Below are positions 1-4,794 of a DNA stretch of 5,310 nucleotides, in pieces. The stretch is from Acidocella sp. 35-58-6 (GTDB taxonomy: Bacteria; Pseudomonadota; Alphaproteobacteria; Acetobacterales; Acetobacteraceae). The stretch's first letter is position 1, and each line of letters opens with the position of its first letter. The stretch is taken from assembly GCA_002281005.1 (NCBI GenBank), contig NCFD01000117.1:1-5310 (forward strand). Reading direction: 5' to 3'. Below the pieces are notes generated by a model. It had not been told where the DNA came from. It saw only the letters and a list, made by a program, of their open reading frames with translations, and did no database searches. The position numbers were made by a program, and so were the translations under genes.

Positions 1-523
1 GAAGGCGCAGCCAGGAGAATGTGTGCGATAAATAGCCGTTTTCCTCACCGGCAATATCAAAATTGCCCGCCGACCACGGGTCCACACACACCATGGTCAT
101 ATCGCTAATCCCGCGCTTGGCGCAGGCGGCGATGAAATCCGGATGGGCCTGCACTATGGCTTCAATTTGCATGAATTGTTCGAGCTGAATCATCGGCCGC
201 TTGGTGGCGAAAAACGCTTTCGCGGTAATTGCGGAATCGGCCAGCGAGACCACCAGCTTCCACACGCCTGGCGCATCAGCCAGAAACACGTTGGCCCGCG
301 CCTCACGGGGCGTGGCCTTGCCTGCCGCGTAATCAGCCAGCGCCGAACGAGGGGGGTCTTTGATTTCGATGGTTTCAAATAAAAACTGCGGGCCAAAATC
401 TGCGCTCGCATGGATAACGGCCATCACCTCCCGAATTTCCGCAGCGCTCAGCGGCTCCTGCGGGTGGCGGAGTGTGGCGCTCATGCCGGCGGCGGCGGGG
501 GCGGCGTGAATTAGGTCGTCCAT
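1..523 (-). CDS. Copper-containing primary-amine oxidase, N-terminal part (runs off the left edge)
   Basis: This frame stays open for 174 codons from an ATG at 523 to the window edge. By family, the enzyme oxidises primary amines to aldehydes, releasing ammonia and hydrogen peroxide, using copper(II) and a topaquinone made from its own tyrosine. What I see is the N2 domain (about residues 20-95, opening HPQEPLSAAEI, with a FETIEIKDPP stretch at 49-58 and VVSLAD at 91-96). The start of the N3 domain follows (about 102-174, with RGISDM at 137-142 and VDPWSAGNF at 147-155). These match copper amine oxidases well. The copper histidines and the topaquinone tyrosine lie outside the window, so catalytic competence cannot be judged. 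The start is fixed by AAGGAG six bases upstream; Met14 is a weaker alternative. No signal peptide is visible, which suggests a cytoplasmic enzyme, unlike periplasmic E. coli TynA. An AraC-family regulator is transcribed divergently. Confidence 0.9.
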   Translation of the reverse strand, partial: MDDLIHAAPAAAGMSATLRHPQEPLSAAEIREVMAVIHASADFGPQFLFETIEIKDPPRSALADYAAGKATPREARANVFLADAPGVWKLVVSLADSAITAKAFFATKRPMIQLEQFMQIEAIVQAHPDFIAACAKRGISDMTMVCVDPWSAGNFDIAGEENGYLSHTFSWLRL

Positions 524-529
524 GGGTAA

Positions 530-535
530 CTCCTT
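530..535 (-). promoter_or_regulatory. Ribosome binding site of the amine oxidase gene
   Basis: Read on the minus strand this is AAGGAG, six bases before the ATG at 523. It is a near-perfect Shine-Dalgarno sequence. It favours Met1 over Met14 of the amine oxidase. Confidence 0.8.
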
Positions 536-583
536 GAGAGCATGTTGAAGGCATGAGCATCGCCTGACTATGCCACGAGCAGC

Positions 584-600
584 TTGACATTTGGCGTCAA
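584..600. repeat. Short inverted repeat TTGAC-N7-GTCAA, candidate operator
   Basis: The sequence TTGACATTTGGCGTCAA has 5-bp perfect arms around a 7-bp spacer. It lies 61 bp upstream of the amine oxidase start. A third TTGAC half-site occurs at 699-703, near the araC-like start. Spacing and position suit a protein-binding site, but the arms are short enough to arise by chance, and TTGAC could equally be part of a -35 element. Confidence 0.3.
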
Positions 601-642
601 TTTTTGCGCGCGTTTGGTGTTTCAGCCCAACATGAATAATTT

Positions 643-670
643 TTATGCTGGTTTTGTATCATAATTATGC
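643..670. repeat. TTATGC direct repeat with 22-bp period, overlapping palindrome CATAATTATG
   Basis: TTATGC occurs at 643-648 and 665-670, in the same orientation and 22 bp apart, about two helical turns. Both copies are preceded by an ATAATT tract (636-641 and 661-666). The second lies in a perfect 10-bp palindrome at 660-669. AraC-family proteins commonly bind direct repeats of about this spacing, so this is the best candidate site for the adjacent regulator. This is inference from pattern and position. Confidence 0.35.
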
Positions 671-734
671 AACCGCTTAATCTGCCCGGAATCTTTGCTT
701 GACGATAAACTAATTTTCTCCAACACTCTCTGCT

Positions 735-1772
735 ATGGGCATCCTACCTCGCGTATCGGCGGTGGCGGCAGCGGGCGTGTTGGGCATGATCGGCCAGCAC
801 GGCGGCGATGCTGACCGCATTCTCGGGGCCGCCCGTCTGGCTCCCTGTGAAGTTGATAACCCCGACGCCCTGCTGGATTTGCGCCGCTATTGCGACCTGT
901 TTGAGCAAGCCGCTACCCAGACCGGGGTGGATGATTTCGGCCTGCGCTTTGGCCGCGACTACCGGCTGGAGGATATGGGGCCGCTCGGGCATCTGGTGCT
1001 CAATTCGCCGTGCCTCGGTGTCGCGCTCGCCAGCCTGTGTAAAAATTTCGCTGCGGTGCAGGAACATTCCGACCTCACGTTACGCACCGATGGTGCATTG
1101 TTACGCCTTGAATACCAGATCCGCGATGGCCGGATTGCCAACCGCCGCCACGACGCCGAACTCTCCATCGGCATTTTCAATAATTTTTTCCGCCGCGCCT
1201 TGGGTCCTAGCTGGGCGCCCGAGGAAATCCATTTCGAGCATCTACGGACCGCTGAACCGCTGGCGCACCAGACATTACTCAACGCGCCGGTGTATTTTGC
1301 CCAGGCCACCAATGCCATTGTATTCCGGCGCGACAATTTGTGCCGCGCGATGCCAAACGCCAACCCAAGCCTGCTGCCCGCATTGCAAGTGCAAGTGCAA
1401 TTACTGGCCAGCCGCGCCCGGCCCGACGATTTTATCGGCCTGGTCGTCAGTCAAATCCGGCGAGGGCTGGCTGAGGGCGACGCCAGCATTGGCCGCATCG
1501 CGGCCCGCCTCGGGCTAAGCCAAGCCAAATTATACCGCCAGCTTGCGGCCCTGAACGTGGATTTCTCCAACCTCACCCAGATCATCCGGCAGGAACTGGC
1601 TATAACCTACGCCGCCCAGCCACATATTCCTCTCACGGACATCGCCGCTTTGCTCGGCTACTCAGAACTCAGCGCCTTTTCCCGCGCCTTCAAACGCTGG
1701 ACCGGCATGGCGCCAGGCTCCTACCGCGAAAGCCGCCTTTCCGCCTCAGGCCGTTACCAGCCGGCGGTATAA
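735..1772 (+). CDS. AraC-family transcriptional regulator with Arabinose_bd-type N-terminal domain
   Basis: This 345-residue cytoplasmic DNA-binding regulator has two parts. Residues about 20-205 match the Arabinose_bd-type ligand or oligomerisation domain common in regulators of this length. Landmarks are FGLRFGRDY, a MGPLGHLVLNSP stretch, and RALGPSWAPEEIHFEH. The C-terminal AraC module holds two helix-turn-helix units. The first is near 252-270 (IGRIAARLGLSQAKLYRQL). The second is near 300-331, with the family signature DIAALLGYSELSAFSRAF and a PGSYR end. A linker near 217-223 reads LQVQVQL. The ATG at 735 has no clear Shine-Dalgarno; Met18 (786) is a possible alternative but would clip the domain edge. 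The gene diverges from the amine oxidase gene, so regulation of that gene is likely, by analogy with FeaR and tynA. The effector is unknown. Its last 27 bp overlap the convergent DUF2189 gene. Confidence 0.92.
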   Translation: MGILPRVSAVAAAGVLGMIGQHGGDADRILGAARLAPCEVDNPDALLDLRRYCDLFEQAATQTGVDDFGLRFGRDYRLEDMGPLGHLVLNSPCLGVALASLCKNFAAVQEHSDLTLRTDGALLRLEYQIRDGRIANRRHDAELSIGIFNNFFRRALGPSWAPEEIHFEHLRTAEPLAHQTLLNAPVYFAQATNAIVFRRDNLCRAMPNANPSLLPALQVQVQLLASRARPDDFIGLVVSQIRRGLAEGDASIGRIAARLGLSQAKLYRQLAALNVDFSNLTQIIRQELAITYAAQPHIPLTDIAALLGYSELSAFSRAFKRWTGMAPGSYRESRLSASGRYQPAV

Positions 1773-2603
1773 ATGCCAGGTGGCGTGGCCCAGCACCGGC
1801 AACACCACCACCAGCCCCAGAAAAAACGGTAGCGAACCAATAAACAGCGCCACCGCCACCACCAACCCCCACAGCAATAATAGCAGGGGGTTGCGCCGCA
1901 TCGCCAGCAATGAAACGCTGATCGCCCGGGTGAAGCTGGTTGGCCGGTCCAACAGCAGCGGAAACGAAACCACGCTGATCGCCAACACGCCCACCGCAAA
2001 CAATGCCCCCGCCGCCAGACCAAGGGCGATCATCACCCAGCCAGCATCGGTGGTGAACACAGCGCTGATAAAGGCCGGCACCGAAGCCGGCGGCTGCGGG
2101 CCGAGGGTGATATCATAGATCGCCTGCGCCACCGCCAGCCACAGCAGGAACAGCCCGATCAGCACCCCGCCCATCGCCATGATCGACCAGATGGCGGGCG
2201 AGCGCACCACCTTGAACACATCCAGCCAGTTCATCCGGCCGGTGATTTCACGCTGGCGGCTCATCTCGTATAACCCCAGGGCAAAAAACGGCCCCACCAG
2301 AGCAAAGCCGGATGCAACCGGAAACAACATCGGCAGCAGCGACTCCTTAGCCGCCACCCCAGCCAGGACCAGCCCCATCACCGGGTAAACCAGACACATG
2401 AAAATGACGTCGGTCCGCGAACTGGCAAAATCGCGCAGCCCGCCCGCCAACGATGCTCTGACATCCTTGATGGAAATTTGCCTGACCTTTGGCAACCGCA
2501 CGGCTCGTTTATCAGGCCAGTATTCAGAGGCCGTATCGCTACCAAGTGCTGCGCCGACCTCAAGCTGCGCAACCATCCATTCAACGGGGTTCCTGATAGG
2601 CAT
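1746..2603 (-). CDS. DUF2189-family multi-pass inner-membrane protein
   Basis: This 285-residue protein matches the DUF2189 family, whose function is not established. A soluble N-terminal stretch (about 1-65) leads into roughly six hydrophobic segments near 66-85, 90-112, 138-162, 188-217, 239-258 and 260-277. Family landmarks are LVYPVMGL (71-78), LFPVASGFALVGPFFALGLYE (93-113), the short soluble loop with DVFKVVRSP (128-136), ISVVSFPLLLDRP (209-221) and VLPVLGHATWHLYRRLV (267-283). I chose the ATG at 2603 because AAAAGGG lies eight bases upstream. An in-frame ATG at 2639 would add 12 lysine-rich residues but has no good ribosome site. The gene stands alone between two oppositely oriented genes. 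It overlaps the araC-like 3' end by 27 bp, and its own conserved tail lies at that overlap. Homology is confident; any role is not. Confidence 0.9.
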   Translation of the reverse strand: MPIRNPVEWMVAQLEVGAALGSDTASEYWPDKRAVRLPKVRQISIKDVRASLAGGLRDFASSRTDVIFMCLVYPVMGLVLAGVAAKESLLPMLFPVASGFALVGPFFALGLYEMSRQREITGRMNWLDVFKVVRSPAIWSIMAMGGVLIGLFLLWLAVAQAIYDITLGPQPPASVPAFISAVFTTDAGWVMIALGLAAGALFAVGVLAISVVSFPLLLDRPTSFTRAISVSLLAMRRNPLLLLLWGLVVAVALFIGSLPFFLGLVVVLPVLGHATWHLYRRLVTA

Positions 2604-2690
2604 ATTTTTTGCCCTTTTCTTGTTGAGGGCCTTTAACATTTCAACTTTAAGGTCAAAGATGCAAGACGTTTTTTCTTTGGAAGCCGTTTA
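2604..2690. promoter_or_regulatory. Divergent intergenic region between the DUF2189 and maf genes
   Basis: These 87 bp must carry or adjoin the promoters for both divergent genes. The stretch is noticeably AT-rich (2604-2620 and 2634-2680). No hexamer pair close to consensus at 16-18 bp spacing stands out on either strand. Upstream of maf a weak GGAAG (2679-2683) sits seven bases before the ATG. Confidence 0.4.
2612..2618 (-). promoter_or_regulatory. Ribosome binding site deciding the DUF2189 start
   Basis: On the minus strand this reads AAAAGGG, eight bases before the ATG at 2603. The upstream in-frame ATG at 2639 is preceded only by AAAGTTGAA, which is a poor match. The site therefore supports the shorter protein. 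Confidence 0.55.
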
Positions 2691-3272
2691 ATGAAACTAA
2701 TTTTAGCCAGTGGTTCACAAACCCGCCAGACCATGCTGCGCAACGCCGGGCTGGAATTTTCGGTGATCGTGCCAGATGTTGACGAGGCCGCCATCAAGGC
2801 CACCTCTAATGTCAATACCGCTGAACTGGCCTTGCAACTCGCCAACGCCAAGGCCGCCGAGATCGCTGCTCTTTGCCCCTGGGCAACCGTGATCGGCGCC
2901 GACCAAATTCTGGTTTGCGAAAAGCGGCGCTTTGATAAACCAAAAAATATCGCCGAGGCCGCTGAGCATTTGCGGCTCATGTCCGGCAAAACGCACGGCC
3001 TGGTCACGGCTGTTGCAGTGCATCATGGCACCAGGCAACTTTGGCACCATGTCGCCACACCCAACCTGACCATGCGCAATCTGAAAAATGACGATATCGA
3101 CGCTTATCTGGCCGCCACCGGCAACCGCATCTGCAACATGGTGGGCGCCTATCAACTGGAAGGCCCGGGCGTTAATTTGTTCTCGGATATTTTAGGAGAC
3201 TTTTTTACGATCCTCGGTTTGCCGCTGCTACCCTTACTCGGGTTTTTGCGGGAACACGCCGTACCGGCTTGA
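2691..3272 (+). CDS. maf: Maf-family nucleoside triphosphate pyrophosphatase
   Basis: By family, this cytoplasmic enzyme hydrolyses non-canonical or excess nucleoside triphosphates to the monophosphate plus pyrophosphate. Maf proteins were first described as septum-formation inhibitors. The 193 residues are the usual length. Visible motifs are the N-terminal SGSQTR loop (7-12), DVDE (29-32), GADQ with the presumed catalytic aspartate at 71, GKTH (99-102), GAYQLEG (152-158), and the closing LGDFFTILGLPLLPLL stretch. The Q after Asp71, instead of the more familiar T of the YhdE type, is the form I associate with alphaproteobacterial and YceF-like members, so substrate preference should not be copied from YhdE. 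A weak GGAAG precedes the ATG by seven bases. The gene diverges from the DUF2189 gene and converges with the XRE gene, overlapping it by 68 bp. Its common alphaproteobacterial neighbours aroE, coaE and dnaQ are not adjacent. Confidence 0.93.
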   Translation: MKLILASGSQTRQTMLRNAGLEFSVIVPDVDEAAIKATSNVNTAELALQLANAKAAEIAALCPWATVIGADQILVCEKRRFDKPKNIAEAAEHLRLMSGKTHGLVTAVAVHHGTRQLWHHVATPNLTMRNLKNDDIDAYLAATGNRICNMVGAYQLEGPGVNLFSDILGDFFTILGLPLLPLLGFLREHAVPA

Positions 3273-3633
3273 GCACCGGTGCTACCTCGTCGAGAATCCG
3301 CACCATCGCAGACACTGTCTCGGCATCTAAATCGCGTAGGCTTTTTGCCAGCCGGTTCGCCAGCGCCGTCTGCTCGGCGGTCAACCCAGCGGCATTCACC
3401 TTCACCCGCGGGCGCGACAGTTTGGCCAATATCCGAAGCTCATCGGCCTCATCCCAAATCAATCCGAAATAATCACAGATCTGATGGATCAACCCGGCTG
3501 ACGGCGCACCCCGCCTGCCATGCTCCAAAGCCGATAAATACGCCGGTGAAACCGCCAACGCTTGCGCCATATCGCGCTGCAATATGTTGCGCGATGCCCT
3601 GAGGGCACGCAATTTTTCACCAAACGGGGTCAT
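3205..3633 (-). CDS. XRE-family helix-turn-helix regulator
   Basis: This 142-residue protein has a Cro/CI-type helix-turn-helix at about residues 5-62. The hallmark pattern includes LRALRASRNILQRDMAQALAVS followed by PAYLSALEHGRRGAP, the recognition helix and the usual E-x-G-R turn. Residues about 85-120 look like a helical segment (LTAEQTALANRLAKSL, then a DLDAETVSAMVRILDE stretch). The last 21 residues carry seven lysine or arginine residues and no acidic ones, and they are encoded antisense to the end of maf. I chose the ATG at 3633 because it overlaps the smr stop as ATGA and has AGGG (3641-3644) seven bases upstream. An in-frame opening to 3735 adds 34 residues with no domain match. It is the last gene of the lutB-lutC-smr series. 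Its target genes are unknown; autoregulation of this series is possible but not shown. Confidence 0.88.
   Translation of the reverse strand: MTPFGEKLRALRASRNILQRDMAQALAVSPAYLSALEHGRRGAPSAGLIHQICDYFGLIWDEADELRILAKLSRPRVKVNAAGLTAEQTALANRLAKSLRDLDAETVSAMVRILDEVAPVLKPVRRVPAKTRVRVAAANRGS
3272..3283. repeat. 12-bp perfect palindrome at the maf stop codon
   Basis: AGCACCGGTGCT is self-complementary. Its first base is the last base of the maf TGA, and it lies inside the xre reading frame. No run of T follows on either strand, so it is not a standard intrinsic terminator. A palindrome this long is expected about once by chance in a window of this size. Confidence 0.3.
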
Positions 3634-4139
3634 GGCCGCACCCTGCGCAATAGTACCCTCACCGACCCCGTATTGGCGGCGTGCGGATGTGCGACCGCCA
3701 AAATATGCCCGCGCAACTGAGGATGATTCAACCAATGCGGCAACTCTCGCGCAATCACCTCTCCCTTGCCGGTGATGATCTCAACACAGCGTACCTCATC
3801 AGCGTAGGCACGCTCCAGAAAATGCGTCACCGCATTATGCGCCCGCGTTGCTGTCAGCCCATGTAAATCCAGCCGCCTTACCGCCCGAATTTTACCCGTC
3901 GCAAAACTCTTCCAGGTCGATTTATCCAACCCACCTGGCACATGATTCACCAGAATATCGCGCGGCACTAATTTCAACCGTGGCTTTGGGGTCTCAATCG
4001 TTTGCGGCGCCGGGTCGATCACGGGCGCTGGCTCCGGCTCCACCGGCAACCGCAGTTTACCCGGCAATAACGTCATGGACTGCGTGAACGCGGCCCATAA
4101 TTTTACATCAGATTTTGATAAACCTCTAGCTCTCGCCAT
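3630..4139 (-). CDS. Smr (MutS2 C-terminal-like) domain protein
   Basis: This is a 169-residue stand-alone Smr protein. The N-terminal segment (about 1-28, GLSKSDVKLW) resembles that of other alphaproteobacterial Smr proteins. A proline-rich linker follows (about 30-55). The Smr domain occupies about 85-169, with LDLHG at 90-94 and ITGKG at 122-126. Those two motifs line the proposed nucleic-acid-binding or nicking site of Smr domains. The C-terminal segment, usually GG-x-GA before V-x-LRR, reads ANTGSVRVLLRR here. Family members are linked to nuclease or RNA-cleaving activities, but the exact substrate of this group is not established. The ATG at 4139 is preceded by an in-frame TTG at 4142 and by a TGA stop just before that, so the start can only be one of these two. 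No Shine-Dalgarno is visible. The start lies 14 bp inside lutC, so translation probably depends on coupling. Confidence 0.9.
   Translation of the reverse strand: MARARGLSKSDVKLWAAFTQSMTLLPGKLRLPVEPEPAPVIDPAPQTIETPKPRLKLVPRDILVNHVPGGLDKSTWKSFATGKIRAVRRLDLHGLTATRAHNAVTHFLERAYADEVRCVEIITGKGEVIARELPHWLNHPQLRGHILAVAHPHAANTGSVRVLLRRVRP
3641..3644 (-). promoter_or_regulatory. Ribosome binding site deciding the xre start
   Basis: On the minus strand this reads AGGG, seven bases before the ATG at 3633. It lies inside the smr 3' end. Together with the ATGA stop/start overlap (3630-3633) it argues for translational coupling and for the short form of the regulator. Confidence 0.55.
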
Positions 4140-4794
4140 CAATGATCAAAACATGCAAACGCCGAGGCCCATGCGCACCCAATTCCAAGGTCTGCTCGAT
4201 ATCGGCTGAGCGTGATGGCCCGGTGACCAGCATCACATTGCGCGGCATCGCGCCCGCATGGCGCAGCCTATCAAACGCATCCTCATAACACGCTACAATA
4301 TCCTTCGCCTGCACCACCACAATCGCGGTATCCGGCAGCAAATTATTCTTCACCGGCCGGGTGGGGGCTGAGGGCAATACCAAGGTTCCGGTTTCCGCCA
4401 CACCCGCAAACGCCTGTTGCAAGCTCGCCGCATCATGCGCCGTCGCAACGCCGTAGCGCACCTGCAGCATTGGCTTATCGCGGAACGGAATTTGCTCGAG
4501 GTCAGGATGCGGCGAAACCACAATCGAGGGCGCGATATTCTGCTTCGCCAGGTACGAGGTAATCGCCTCGGGCACTGCTGCACGATTTGGCAGCCGTGCC
4601 ACGGTGCCGAATTCACGTTCCACGTACTGCGCAAACAGCACCACCCGGCCTGCTAAATCCAATTGCCCGCGTGCCGGAATTAAATGACGATGATGCAGCG
4701 CTGTCCGCGCCGCCAGCATCGCCTGTTGATCAGGAGGCAACGGCCCGCGTCTCAGCCCGCGCTGGATCGCGCCAATAATCGCATCGCGGCTCAT
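4126..4794 (-). CDS. lutC: Lactate utilization protein LutC (LUD domain)
   Basis: This 222-residue LUD-domain (DUF162) protein is the LutC subunit of the LutABC complex, which oxidises L-lactate to pyruvate through iron-sulfur proteins. The family signature is clear in the C-terminal half: ETGTLVLPS near 133, a NNLLPDTAIVVV stretch, YEDAFDRLR near 170, then GPSRSADIEQTL (192-203) and HGPRRLHV (208-215). The length suits LutC. The ATG at 4794 overlaps the lutB TGA as ATGA. GAGGAA, five bases upstream within the lutB end, makes the start secure. The gene is followed by smr with a 14-bp overlap. LutC contains no iron-sulfur motif of its own, and its biochemical role in the complex is less clear than that of LutA and LutB. 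Confidence 0.93.
   Translation of the reverse strand: MSRDAIIGAIQRGLRRGPLPPDQQAMLAARTALHHRHLIPARGQLDLAGRVVLFAQYVEREFGTVARLPNRAAVPEAITSYLAKQNIAPSIVVSPHPDLEQIPFRDKPMLQVRYGVATAHDAASLQQAFAGVAETGTLVLPSAPTRPVKNNLLPDTAIVVVQAKDIVACYEDAFDRLRHAGAMPRNVMLVTGPSRSADIEQTLELGAHGPRRLHVLIIDGES

Larger units (their letters stand above)
524..734. promoter_or_regulatory. Shared divergent control region between the amine oxidase and araC-like genes
   Basis: These 211 bp separate two divergent start codons, so both promoters should lie here. The core (about 600-670 and 700-720) is clearly more AT-rich than the flanking genes. It holds an inverted repeat at 584-600, a TTATGC direct repeat at 643-648 and 665-670, and a 10-bp palindrome at 660-669. 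GCTTGAC occurs at 582-588 and again at 697-703. I could not place a convincing sigma-70 promoter: TTGAC-like hexamers occur on both strands, but no good -10 element sits at 16-18 bp from them. That would suit promoters that need an activator such as an AraC-type protein. No coding sequence or structured RNA is apparent. Confidence 0.55.

Noticed and set aside
1383..1403. Tandem GCAAGT micro-repeat in the araC-like gene
   Set aside because: It spans only two and a half 6-bp units and encodes LQVQVQL in the inter-domain linker. It stays in frame and shows no sign of instability or regulatory role.
808..1518. A 236-codon open frame on the plus strand in another frame of the araC-like gene
   Set aside because: It lies wholly inside a gene with strong family matches. 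Its translation is Ser/Pro/Arg/Cys-rich with no domain, as expected for the shifted frame of a GC-rich gene.
1780..2118. A 112-codon plus-strand open frame opposite the DUF2189 gene, starting just after araC
   Set aside because: It is Asn/Thr-rich low-complexity antisense to transmembrane codons, with no ribosome site or family match. It is a shadow of the real membrane-protein gene.
3272..3283. Intrinsic terminator for maf at the palindrome after its stop codon
   Set aside because: The palindrome has no loop and no following T tract on either strand, and it lies inside the xre coding sequence.
3634..3735. A 34-residue N-terminal extension of the XRE regulator
   Set aside because: It overlaps the conserved end of smr and shows no domain. 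The ATG at 3633 has a ribosome site and an ATGA coupling with smr.
3115..4054. A 15-bp exact repeat CCACCGGCAACCGCA at 3115-3129 and 4040-4054, whose last ten bases recur at 2491-2500
   Set aside because: The copies fall in three unrelated coding regions with no flanking similarity or inverted ends. In the smr and DUF2189 genes the shared part simply encodes Arg-Leu-Pro on the minus strand. It is unlikely to be a mobile or repeat element.
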